Shown piece after piece: positions 54,266 through 62,421 of a stretch of DNA of 64,000 nt. The DNA comes from Bacteroidales bacterium (GTDB taxonomy: Bacteria; Bacteroidota; Bacteroidia; Bacteroidales; UBA10428). The DNA lies in assembly GCA_016933335.1 (NCBI GenBank), contig JAFGBD010000040.1, positions 1 through 64,000 of the forward strand, written 5' to 3'. Within the stretch, counting starts at the first letter, position 1. Each line of letters begins with the position of its first letter. Made by a program: the position numbers and the translations under genes. Below the pieces are notes generated by a model. That model had not been told where the DNA came from. It saw only the letters and a list, made by a program, of their open reading frames with translations, and did no database searches.

Positions 54266-55924
54266 TCAGGGATTCAAGCAATGATTGATCTTCAGCATTA
54301 AATCTTTAATATCGATAGGTTTGGTAACGTGTTCATCGCAACCTGCCTGAAGGCATTTTTCCCTGTCTTCATCCAGTGCGAAAGCAGTCTGTGCAATAAT
54401 CGGGATCTGTTTGTTCAGCATTTTTATCCTCCTGGTAGCTTCGAAACCGTCCATTTCCGGCATTTTAATATCCATCAGTATCAGGTCGATTTTATTGATC
54501 GACCGGTATAGTTCAACAGCCTGCAGACCATTATTGGCCCGAAGCACCTGTGCCTGATTCTCAAGCAGTATTGTTTCAATAAATTTGAAGTTAACATCAT
54601 CATCCTCCACCACCAGTATCAATTTTCCCTTCCAATTGAATTCAAATGGAGTGTGTTCGTTAATGATTTCTTTTTCAATATTTTCATCGGGTACTTCTTC
54701 GAGTGGAATGGTAAAAAAGATGGTGGTTCCTTTTCCCGGTTCAGAATCTATCCAGATTTTACCACCCAATAGTCTGACAATACCTTTAGCAATTGTTAAT
54801 CCCAGACCGGAACCCTCATATTTTCTGGTAACAGTTTCTTCATCGTATTTAAAGCGGTCAAAAATCTGCCTTTGTTCATCCTTGTTCAGGCCGATACCTG
54901 TATCTTTTACATAGAATTCAATTAATTGCTCTTTCTGGGTATAGCCAAACTCAATGTATCCTTTCTCTGTAAACTTTATCGCGTTGCTTATAAGGTTGGT
55001 AAGTACCTGCTGCAGGCGTCCCGAATCTGTGTAGGTTACTATTCCTTTTTTATCAGGAATGTTCAGTTTCAGTTCAAGATGCTCCTTTTTATGGATCTTT
55101 TTTTGCTGGCTGGAATTGCCAAGCAGCTCATTTAGCAGGAGATTCAGATTGCACGGGGATTTATTTATTTTCACTTCTCCTGCTTCAAGCCGCGATACCT
55201 CTGAAATATCATCAATAAGCTTCAGCAGCAGATTACTTTGAAGTTTGATGATTTTGACATATTCATTCTTTTCTTCCGGTGTGATGCTCTCAATATTAAG
55301 CAGCTCTGCAAATCCGACGATTGAATTCATCGGGATTCTTATTTCTCTTGAAATATTGGAAAGGTAAATGTTTTTAAGCTTGTCGGAGTCTTCGGTTTTT
55401 TCTTTGGCCCGGAGTAGTTCTCTCTTTGTTTTTTCCTGTCTTGAAATGTCAGAAATTGTAAAGAGTAAAAGTTCTCTGCCAATGTCTGTCTTCAATGATT
55501 TGATATGGGAAGCAACATGCCTGATGTCACGTTCCTGGTTCTGTATGATAATTCTGTAATCTATTAATTGAGATTTTCCGGTACCCTGCACTTCATGAAA
55601 AGATCTCACGACAGCAGCTTTTTCTTCGGCCGGAATCAGCTGGAGGTAATTGTCAAGAATCATCTCTTTATTTTCATCACCCAGTCCAAACATCTTCAGG
55701 GCAACAGAGGATAACCTGACAAGGTTCCTGCCGGGCTCATAAAGACCGGTACCGAGAAATTCAAGATTAACTGCTGTTTCTAAAATATATGGATCGGAAG
55801 GATCCCGGAATGTGCCCGGATGTAATGATGCCAGCTTGTCCTCAAGATCTTTATTCTTCCTTTCAAGAATGTCAAGCTGGTCTCTCAGTTTTTGTATATC
55901 GTTTTTTTTACTGCGAAGTTTCAT
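54266..55924 (-). CDS. PAS hybrid histidine kinase with phospho-acceptor His replaced by Arg
   Basis: A 552-residue cytoplasmic protein: N-terminal coiled coil (residues 8-35), PAS domain (about 50-170), HisKA-like helix pair, ATP-binding domain (LISNAIKFTEKG, DTGIGL, GSGLGLTIAKGI) and a C-terminal receiver (VVEDDDVNF, LILMDIKMPEMDG, VTKPID). The HisKA motif reads YLSNISREIRIPMNSIVGF, so residue 193 is Arg (codon AGA) where family members have His. ATP-binding and receiver residues are intact. It cannot autophosphorylate in the normal way; it may act as a receiver with a regulatory ATPase-like module. It lies next to the GAF/PAS sensor. Confidence 0.92.
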   Translation of the reverse strand: MKLRSKKNDIQKLRDQLDILERKNKDLEDKLASLHPGTFRDPSDPYILETAVNLEFLGTGLYEPGRNLVRLSSVALKMFGLGDENKEMILDNYLQLIPAEEKAAVVRSFHEVQGTGKSQLIDYRIIIQNQERDIRHVASHIKSLKTDIGRELLLFTISDISRQEKTKRELLRAKEKTEDSDKLKNIYLSNISREIRIPMNSIVGFAELLNIESITPEEKNEYVKIIKLQSNLLLKLIDDISEVSRLEAGEVKINKSPCNLNLLLNELLGNSSQQKKIHKKEHLELKLNIPDKKGIVTYTDSGRLQQVLTNLISNAIKFTEKGYIEFGYTQKEQLIEFYVKDTGIGLNKDEQRQIFDRFKYDEETVTRKYEGSGLGLTIAKGIVRLLGGKIWIDSEPGKGTTIFFTIPLEEVPDENIEKEIINEHTPFEFNWKGKLILVVEDDDVNFKFIETILLENQAQVLRANNGLQAVELYRSINKIDLILMDIKMPEMDGFEATRRIKMLNKQIPIIAQTAFALDEDREKCLQAGCDEHVTKPIDIKDLMLKINHCLNP

Positions 55925-55970
55925 GCACCATAAACTGTTCCTGATACAGTTTCAATTCAAATTCTGGGGA

Positions 55971-58250
55971 CTATGTTTTAATCTCCTGTATAAATGCTGT
56001 ATAAGTGTTTTCCTTATCGATATGGGCATTGGAAAGACAGATCAATACCCTTTTTTCTTCTCCTGATTTGGGAGCAATCTTTATTTCTTTTCGGATACCG
56101 GTCATTTTATTATCACCAGGTCCGGTATACCTGGCCACGAATTCATCCTCTTCGATCAGCTTATCATTAAAAAGAATACCCACATCATTACCCAGGACCT
56201 CGTTTTTTGAATACTCCCACATTTTCTCTGCGGCTTTATTGAAAAATATAATCTTATTATCATCGGTTGTAACCAGAATCCCATCCATGGCTCCTTCAAG
56301 GGTTCTTTCGTATCTTATTTTTATTTTTTCAATTTCCTTATATTGGTTCTGCATTTCAATTCTGACTTCACGCAGTCTCTTGCTTAATTCTTTTTCAGAT
56401 TCGCGCAGTTGTTTTTCCTGCTTCTTTAATATCTCTGTGTGTTGTCTAAGTTCGATATCCATTTGTTTTTCCTTGGTGGTATCATGCCCGATAAACACAA
56501 CCCGTGTAACATCACCATACATATCATAAACAGCACTAAAGGCCCCCCTCATCCACAAAACTTCCTGTGATTTGGTTCTCATTTTAAACTGTCCCTGGAA
56601 AGAGATACCCTTTACAATGGTATCCCATTTATTATTGAAATTCTCTATTTCGAGCGTATCTATTAAATCGAATACGGTTAGATTTTTAACATCCTTGTCT
56701 TCATAACCAAAAAGATAAAGCATGTTATCGTTATACTCGATGATTCCTCCGTTGCTGCTCAGTTCGATTTTTATTCCTGATTTGTCAACCGCATCAACAA
56801 TGCTTTCCATTCTTAAGCTTAGTTTTTTCTGCTCGGTGGTATCAATGGCAAGAAACAGTATTTTATCAACCGTATCATCTTCCCCCCTGATACAGGTATA
56901 AGTTGCCATTGTCCAGAGATCTTTGTCGTTTTTGGTAACATGTTTCATATATCCCTCAAAATGCCTTCCTCCCTTTGAAAGATCATCCCATATTTTATTG
57001 AACCACTCCTTGTCTTTTTCTCCGATAAAAATGGATATGTGTTTGCCTTCAACTTCAGAATTGGAGTTATACTCAAGTTTTTTTAGAAATTTTGTGTTGG
57101 CATAAAGCAATATGCCGTCAACCGAATAATCTGCCCTGATCATTGTATGATTCACGGTATTCTCAAGTTTCACAAACTTTTCTGCCTGCCTGGCCAGTTC
57201 TTCCTGCGTAGCCTGAAGTTCTTCCATGTTCTGTCTCATTTCCTCTTCCTGCGCAGCCATAGCCTGTGCCCGTTCATTTGATTCATTTAACAAATGAGTT
57301 GTTCTCAGGTTGATTCTGACGGCAGATATTGTTGTTGCAATGCTTTCTGCAACACGCTCAACAAAACTGATTTCATGCTTTTGCAATACCTCATATGATG
57401 CAAATTCAATGATACCATACAACTCATTTTCAGCAATCAGCGGAACAATCAAAAGGCATTTGGGATTACTTTTTCCCAGGCCTGAGGTAATGTTAACATA
57501 TGAATCAGGTATCCTGGTCATGAATATGGTTTTCCGTTCCATTGCACATGTACCGATTAATCCGTCACCCCATTTTATTTTTTTGTCGGTAAATTTTTTC
57601 CGGTCATATGCAAACAGGGCCGTTTGCTGAAAAAACATATTATCCGGATCCTCATCGTTTAATAAATAAAATGAACCCTGGATGGCATTGACATATTTGC
57701 AGAGTTCCCTGATAATATTTAATGATAAAAGTTCCATGTTATCGTTGTTATTCCTGAGAATATCCCCGAATTTTGCAATTCCTTCTGCCACCCAGTTTCT
57801 TTGTTCATCTTCCTTACGCTGTTCATCCTGGATTTCCTTGTTTTTCTTTAATTTATCTCTGAGGTTTAACAACGACTTGCCAAGAACATCATCTTCATCA
57901 GTGAGTATAAAGTCTGCAGAATAATCGCCATTGATAAGTTTTTGTGTGAAATCATTGATTTTTTTTGTTCTTCCCATCTCAAAATCAAGCTGTTTTTGCT
58001 TCTTAATCAGTTCTTTTGCAAAATAACGTGAATACAAAAAGGTTGCTCCCGGGATGATGATAACCAAAAGAAGCACAATCCAGTGGATTGGATTTTCCGA
58101 ATAAATGATTTTCAGTCCGGAAAAATTAAACTGCATGGTGTCACGAACCAGTACTTCAATAAAGATGGCAAATACCGGGAAAAGCAATGACAAAACAAAG
58201 GCATACAGTGTATTTTGCAAAACAAATTCCTTCTGGTTTTCAGCTTCCAT
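55971..58250 (-). CDS. GAF/PAS membrane sensor without a kinase domain
   Basis: A 759-residue protein with two membrane helices (about 12-32 and 55-75), a HAMP-like segment, a GAF domain (about 160-300; RNWVAEGIAKFGDILRNN, WGDGLIGTCAMERKTIF), a coiled coil and three PAS domains (about 360-480, 490-610 and 650-759). It ends within the last PAS region (VLICLSNAHIDKEN..FIQEIKT); no HisKA, ATPase, GGDEF or methyl-acceptor domain follows. It resembles the sensor half of larger kinases, so output must be via another protein, likely the neighbouring hybrid or the stand-alone receivers. Confidence 0.9.
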   Translation of the reverse strand: MEAENQKEFVLQNTLYAFVLSLLFPVFAIFIEVLVRDTMQFNFSGLKIIYSENPIHWIVLLLVIIIPGATFLYSRYFAKELIKKQKQLDFEMGRTKKINDFTQKLINGDYSADFILTDEDDVLGKSLLNLRDKLKKNKEIQDEQRKEDEQRNWVAEGIAKFGDILRNNNDNMELLSLNIIRELCKYVNAIQGSFYLLNDEDPDNMFFQQTALFAYDRKKFTDKKIKWGDGLIGTCAMERKTIFMTRIPDSYVNITSGLGKSNPKCLLIVPLIAENELYGIIEFASYEVLQKHEISFVERVAESIATTISAVRINLRTTHLLNESNERAQAMAAQEEEMRQNMEELQATQEELARQAEKFVKLENTVNHTMIRADYSVDGILLYANTKFLKKLEYNSNSEVEGKHISIFIGEKDKEWFNKIWDDLSKGGRHFEGYMKHVTKNDKDLWTMATYTCIRGEDDTVDKILFLAIDTTEQKKLSLRMESIVDAVDKSGIKIELSSNGGIIEYNDNMLYLFGYEDKDVKNLTVFDLIDTLEIENFNNKWDTIVKGISFQGQFKMRTKSQEVLWMRGAFSAVYDMYGDVTRVVFIGHDTTKEKQMDIELRQHTEILKKQEKQLRESEKELSKRLREVRIEMQNQYKEIEKIKIRYERTLEGAMDGILVTTDDNKIIFFNKAAEKMWEYSKNEVLGNDVGILFNDKLIEEDEFVARYTGPGDNKMTGIRKEIKIAPKSGEEKRVLICLSNAHIDKENTYTAFIQEIKT

Positions 58251-58286
58251 AAGAGATACTATTTCTACATTGTTTGTAACAAGACA

Positions 58287-58306
58287 GACTATTTTTAAAA
58301 ATAGTC
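58287..58306. promoter_or_regulatory. 20-bp perfect palindrome
   Basis: GACTATTTTT-AAAAATAGTC is a perfect palindrome, 37 bases before the ATG of the GAF/PAS sensor. It is well placed for an operator. Confidence 0.5.
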
Positions 58307-58516
58307 AATATTTTCTAAAATCGACATATTTTTTATTAAAACAAAGTTGTTATTCTTTTATGATTTTAATGTTTCCGTAACCGGATACCGGAGTATGGCG
58401 GCAGATCCTGTTTATCAGGATAAGACAACAGAACGTAGTCAGTTACTCTATTCTGTGGAAGAGGAAATGGACTGGAAATTAGATAGATGAAATAACCGAT
58501 AAATTATCCGGTTTGA

Positions 58517-58918
58517 TCAGGCGGATGCTGAGCTGGAGATGATTCCCGATTTGGGGAATTGTATGAGTTTTTTCACAGCATCCAAAAATTGATGCAGGTT
58601 CAGCGGTTTGGTGAATATCTTTTCAATGCCCAGTTTTTTGGCCATATACAGATAATAAGGCTTACCCCCGGATATTGCTATTATTTTGATTTCCGGAAAG
58701 TCTCTTTTCAGGTGCATGATCAGTTCCAGTCCTTCCATAACCGGCATGATGATATCGGTAATAACAAGATCGATGTCAAATTTTTTCACAATATCAAGTC
58801 CTTCAGAACCATTTTCTGCTTCCATGATCTCATATTGCTCGTTCATAAAAATATTTCTGATAAACTTTCTCATCATCAGGTTATCATCAACAATCAAAAT
58901 TCTCTTCATGACTGGCAT
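58517..58918 (-). CDS. Stand-alone response regulator receiver 1
   Basis: A 133-residue receiver-only protein (CheY-like). DDN at the N-terminus (RILIVDDNLMMRKF), phospho-acceptor Asp in LVITDIIMPVMEG, Ser in IAISGGK and Lys in FTKPL are all present. A second ATG three codons in may be the true start. It has no output domain; it could relay phosphate to or from the nearby hybrid and sensor proteins. Confidence 0.92.
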   Translation of the reverse strand: MPVMKRILIVDDNLMMRKFIRNIFMNEQYEIMEAENGSEGLDIVKKFDIDLVITDIIMPVMEGLELIMHLKRDFPEIKIIAISGGKPYYLYMAKKLGIEKIFTKPLNLHQFLDAVKKLIQFPKSGIISSSASA

Positions 58919-59073
58919 CTGTGTTTATATTGGCATAAACGGCACAGCCATATATTTGTTTGAATTCTTGGAGGAATTAAGAATAATATTTGATAAAACC
59001 ACCTGAATTGTTGACCAGTGAATGAAAAAAATATGAAGCCGGATCATGCTAACCGGGGAGCTGTTACAATATG

Positions 59074-59460
59074 CTATTCCTGTTTATGCAGGATGGATTC
59101 CACTTTATCAACAAGGTATTGAATATCAATGGGTTTTTTAACGAAATCTATTGCCCCCATATTCAAAATTTTGTCCGTATTCTCGTCATCGACAAGTGCA
59201 GATACAATAATAACCGGTGTTTCTTTTGTATCCTTATTCTTTTTTATTTCTTTTAAGAAATCAAATCCGCTTATCTTGGGCATCAGCAGATCCAGCAATA
59301 TAAGATCCGGCTGATGTTTGGCTATAATATTATAGGCCTCCCTGGCATTCAGTGCAGTGTATATCTTATAGCCCTTTTCTTCCAGTATGGCTTCCAGCAG
59401 AACAATATTTGTCGTGGAATCATCAACTACCAGAATGTTTATTTCATTTGCAGATTTCAT
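59074..59460 (-). CDS. Stand-alone response regulator receiver 2
   Basis: A 128-residue receiver-only protein with ILVVDDSTTN, the Asp in LILLDLLMPKISG, the Ser in IIVSAL and the Lys in FVKKPID. It is 155 bases upstream of receiver 1 in the same direction, in the cluster with the hybrid kinase and GAF/PAS sensor. A 14-bp palindrome TATATTTAAATATA lies 12 bases before its start. Confidence 0.92.
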   Translation of the reverse strand: MKSANEINILVVDDSTTNIVLLEAILEEKGYKIYTALNAREAYNIIAKHQPDLILLDLLMPKISGFDFLKEIKKNKDTKETPVIIVSALVDDENTDKILNMGAIDFVKKPIDIQYLVDKVESILHKQE

Positions 59461-59763
59461 CGCATAAAACTTATATTTAAATATAGTAAAAAAAATACAA
59501 AAGGCTTAATTTTTTGAGCAGTATGGATTGCAGGGCAGCATTTTTTAGCCGTTTGATCATGGTCATCATACATCGGCCTGATAATGATTTATTTATAATT
59601 AAACCAATAGACTCTTTGATTTCATTGATATTCAATCCTTTTGATCAGCACAGTTTATATGGTTAAAACAAATGATGATTTAAATCACCCATTTTCGGTG
59701 AAATATTTCAACTGTCAATATTTTTTATTATATTTATTATATGAATTTTTACTCCTGATAACC
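59461..59763. other. Divergent intergenic region
   Basis: About 300 AT-rich bases between receiver 2 and the Crp/Fnr gene. It holds TATATTTAAATATA (59472-59485) and the palindrome ATTGATATTCAAT (59624-59636), the latter 128 bases before the Crp/Fnr start. No gene is seen. Confidence 0.5.
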
Positions 59764-60444
59764 ATGAATGGTCAAAATAACGAAAAGGAATCAATACTGC
59801 CTTTTGGAGAGTGTCTGAATGATCAGGAGACGGAAAAAATCCGGAATAACAGCAATCTTGTCAGATTCAATAAAAGGGAGATCATTTTCAGGCAAAACAC
59901 CCGGACTTCTCATATCATGTTGGTTAAATCCGGCCTGGTAAAAATATACAAGGAAGGAAGGAATAACAAGTTCATTGTTCTGAAGATTGCAATTCCTTCT
60001 GAATACATCGGAATGATATCTATTTTTGGAGGCAGTGTATATCAGTATTCTGCATCAGCTATTGTTCCGACTGATATTCTTTTTATTGATTATATGACCT
60101 TTACAGATATTGTTAATGAAAACGGGTTGTTTGCCATGAAACTTATCAATAATTTAAGTGAATTTGGCATTTATATTTTTGACAGGTTAATGAGCCAGTC
60201 GCATAAACAGTTACCGGGAAGAATTGCTGATGTGATTCTGTATTTTGCTGACACCATCTATAAAAGTGATATTTTTGAATTTCCTTTTACCCGCCGTGAA
60301 CTTGCAGAATTGGCAGGTACCACGAAAGAAAGTTTTATCAGAACACTGGCGGAGTTTAAAAATGATAAAATAATCGACCTGGATGGCTCAAAAGTTAAGA
60401 TCAATAGTATGAAGATCATCAGAACACTCAGTAATTTAGGTTAA
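59764..60444 (+). CDS. Crp/Fnr-family transcription regulator
   Basis: A 226-residue regulator. The N-terminal cyclic-nucleotide-like sensor (LVRFNKREIIFRQNTRTSHIMLVKSGLVKIY) has no FNR-type Cys cluster, so it is not an iron-sulfur sensor. The C-terminal winged helix is FTRRELAELAGTTKESFIRTLAEF; Glu and Arg four apart in the recognition helix resemble FNR, which reads TTGA...TCAA half-sites. ATG 59764 is used; the longer frame upstream is not plausible coding. It is followed by a receiver gene 35 bases later. Confidence 0.92.
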   Translation: MNGQNNEKESILPFGECLNDQETEKIRNNSNLVRFNKREIIFRQNTRTSHIMLVKSGLVKIYKEGRNNKFIVLKIAIPSEYIGMISIFGGSVYQYSASAIVPTDILFIDYMTFTDIVNENGLFAMKLINNLSEFGIYIFDRLMSQSHKQLPGRIADVILYFADTIYKSDIFEFPFTRRELAELAGTTKESFIRTLAEFKNDKIIDLDGSKVKINSMKIIRTLSNLG

Positions 60445-60479
60445 CAGTTATTTGCTTATCTGCTAATAATCAAATCATT

Positions 60480-60854
60480 ATGAAAATCATTATTACAGAC
60501 GACATTTTTACAAACAGATTGTTGTTATCTGAAGTATTGTCAGATTTAGGCCATGAATATTTTGAGGCAGAAAATGGTAAAGTGGCGATCGAGCTTCTTC
60601 AAAACAATGATGATATTGATCTTATCCTGATGGATATTGAAATGCCTGTTATGAACGGTCTGGAGGCAGCAAAGTATATAAGGGGGAAAATGCCTCCGCC
60701 CAAAAACCGGATTCCTATCATTGCATTAACCGCACATAATCCAAAAATCTTTTTTGATGATTATCATGATGTGGGATTTGACCAGTTGCTGACCAAACCT
60801 TATTCCATTCAGAAAATTACCTTTTTACTGGAGTCTTTGGTCAGGGCAGATTAA
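60480..60854 (+). CDS. Stand-alone response regulator receiver 3
   Basis: A 124-residue receiver-only protein with IIITDDIFTN, the Asp in LILMDIEMPVMNG, the Thr in IALTAHN and the Lys in LTKPYS. It is co-oriented with the Crp/Fnr gene, probably co-transcribed. Its sequence resembles receivers that sit at the end of hybrid kinases. Its 3' end overlaps the convergent GAF gene by 14 bases. Confidence 0.92.
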   Translation: MKIIITDDIFTNRLLLSEVLSDLGHEYFEAENGKVAIELLQNNDDIDLILMDIEMPVMNGLEAAKYIRGKMPPPKNRIPIIALTAHNPKIFFDDYHDVGFDQLLTKPYSIQKITFLLESLVRAD

Positions 60855-61311
60855 CGGCAGACAACATGCCATTGACTATTAGCATCAGATACTTACTGTC
60901 AGTGTCATCAAAACAGCCTGTCCTTTCACTGTCGATATCCAGTACCCCGATCTTATCCCCTTTCTCACTTATTACAGGTAAGGCAATTTCAGATTTGGTC
61001 CTTGAATCACATGCGATATGGCCCGGGAATTGATCCACATCAAGGACTATCACAATTTTTTCAATATTCATGCAATGCCAGCAAACACCTTTATTTTGCT
61101 CAAGTTCCTGGCAGGCCAAAGGTCCCTGATACGGTCCCACCAAAAGACGCCCATTCCTGAGTATATAAAAACCCACCCACAAAAAATCAGGCATTTTGTG
61201 GTAAAGTATGGCATTTACCGTGGCCATTGCTGATATCAGATCATCTGTTTTGTTTAACAGTCCATTGATCTGACTCAAAAGTCGTTTGTATTTTGATTCT
61301 TTATAAGGCAT
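60841..61311 (-). CDS. msrC: GAF-domain free methionine-(R)-sulfoxide reductase (fRMsr type)
   Basis: A 156-residue GAF protein. Three Cys match the fRMsr active site: LACQEL, NKGVCW and FPGHIACDSRTKSEIALPV. Such enzymes reduce free methionine-R-sulfoxide with thioredoxin. ATG 61311 is used; an upstream TTG adds ten unlikely residues. The sequence around GVCWHCM differs from the usual GVCG, so activity is probable but not certain. Confidence 0.85.
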   Translation of the reverse strand: MPYKESKYKRLLSQINGLLNKTDDLISAMATVNAILYHKMPDFLWVGFYILRNGRLLVGPYQGPLACQELEQNKGVCWHCMNIEKIVIVLDVDQFPGHIACDSRTKSEIALPVISEKGDKIGVLDIDSERTGCFDDTDSKYLMLIVNGMLSAVNLP

Positions 61312-61394
61312 TGGAAAATCTCTGCATCTGCGATCATGCAAAGATGGTAAATCTGTTAAAGGGCAGGCTGAAACTGATGGTTGACTAATGGATG

Positions 61395-61619
61395 TCAGGC
61401 GCTGATGAAGTCGTAAATCCTGATTACTTTGTATAAATCGTGAGGCAGGGGTTTCAGAATAATCCTCTTGTTACCCTTCTGATACAGAACATAATGATAA
61501 TAAGTGAAACATTGCAGGTTTGTTGGAGAGACACCCAGGGATTCAAGTTCATCACCGGTCAGACAAATGTTGTTCCTTAGTTTCAGAACTGGACTCTGTA
61601 GAATTGTTTCCATAGGCAT
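61395..61619 (-). CDS. Small hypothetical protein
   Basis: A 74-residue protein, no signal peptide, with a compact beta-rich look (LESLGVSPTNLQCFTYYHYVLYQKGNKRIILKPL). No family is recognised. Its start lies 86 bases from a strong inverted repeat in the divergent intergenic region, which supports it being expressed. It may belong to a transcript with the GAF gene downstream, 83 bases away. Confidence 0.65.
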   Translation of the reverse strand: MPMETILQSPVLKLRNNICLTGDELESLGVSPTNLQCFTYYHYVLYQKGNKRIILKPLPHDLYKVIRIYDFISA

Positions 61620-61678
61620 GTATTTGATGATTAAAAAAAATAAAACTAAATGATAAAACAGTTGAAATCAAATAAATT

Positions 61679-61721
61679 AAGATGATATACATTCTTTATA
61701 TCTGATGATTTATATCATCTT
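61679..61721. promoter_or_regulatory. Inverted repeat with FNR-like box
   Basis: AAGATGATATA (61679-61689) pairs perfectly with TATATCATCTT (61711-61721). Inside it, ATGAT-TTAT-ATCAT (61705-61718) has the TGAT-N4-ATCA layout of FNR-type sites. The Crp/Fnr gene 1.9 kb away is a candidate binder. Confidence 0.45.
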
Positions 61722-61900
61722 TATTAACTGCTTTTATGTGCTCTGCTTTTTTAAATATTTGAATATCAATAATATGTTTTTTATGTTTGCAAACCTGAAA
61801 GAAATGATTATAATAACTGCTTTTTTTTTATTTGCATACATTTTAATATGTTATTAACATTTTTTAATTATTTCCGTAAACGTCCTAAACACATAATTTT

Positions 61901-61908
61901 TAATTTTG
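61901..61908 (+). promoter_or_regulatory. -7 promoter element of the DUF1573 gene
   Basis: TAATTTTG matches TAnnTTTG, 35 bases before ATG 61944. No good -33 TTG is present. Confidence 0.4.
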
Positions 61909-61943
61909 GACCGGTTATTGTCATATTGATAAAAAACTGATGT

Positions 61944-62351
61944 ATGGAAAAGACCAGGATTTTTATTTCCGTTCTGCTTTTTTCGGTTATTATGCCCGCA
62001 TTTAATATTCAACGGGAAAGTGAACGGAAAGTAAATTCCAGTATTGAATGGATCAAAACAGAACACGATTTCGGTAAAATAAGGCAGAACATTCCGGTAA
62101 CCGCGGCATTCGAGTTTAAAAACGGCAGCATGATACCGCTGGTCATCCTGTCTGTTGAGCCACAATGCGGATGCACTATTGCTGATTATCCGAGAAAACC
62201 TTTAAAATATGGCAATAAGGGAGTGGTATCAATTTCTTTTGATGCGAAGGACATGGGCTATTTTCAGAAGTCTGTCGCAGTACTGACCAATACGGAGGAA
62301 GGGACTACAACATTGATAATCAAAGGTGAGGTGATCAAATCCGGCGAATGA
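61944..62351 (+). CDS. DUF1573 protein
   Basis: A 135-residue exported protein of the DUF1573 family (immunoglobulin-like). After a signal segment ending near MPAFNIQ, the family pattern is EWIKTEHDFGKIRQNIPVTAAFEFKNG, then VEPQCGCTIADYP with the conserved CGC, GVVSISFDAKDMGYFQKSVAV and LIIKGEV. Function unknown; members are abundant in Bacteroidota envelopes. Confidence 0.92.
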   Translation: MEKTRIFISVLLFSVIMPAFNIQRESERKVNSSIEWIKTEHDFGKIRQNIPVTAAFEFKNGSMIPLVILSVEPQCGCTIADYPRKPLKYGNKGVVSISFDAKDMGYFQKSVAVLTNTEEGTTTLIIKGEVIKSGE

Positions 62352-62421
62352 GTGACTGTTTGGTACCATCTCAATTGTCACAGTAACCTTCTGTATCTTT
62401 TCACATTAATTATCAGCTTCG

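Larger units (their letters stand above)
61620..61943. other. AT-rich divergent intergenic region
   Basis: About 320 bases with an 11-bp inverted repeat at 61679-61721, a TTGAATATCAA motif at 61759-61769 and a -7 element at 61901-61908. No gene or RNA is seen. Confidence 0.55.

Noticed and set aside
58405-58421. Hairpin ATCCTG-TTTAT-CAGGAT as terminator of receiver 1
   Set aside because: No T tract follows on the minus strand, and it is about 100 bases from the stop.
58930-58950. Second sigma-54-like site (TGGCAT...GGCA) before receiver 1
   Set aside because: The spacing between the -24 and -12 elements is two bases short.
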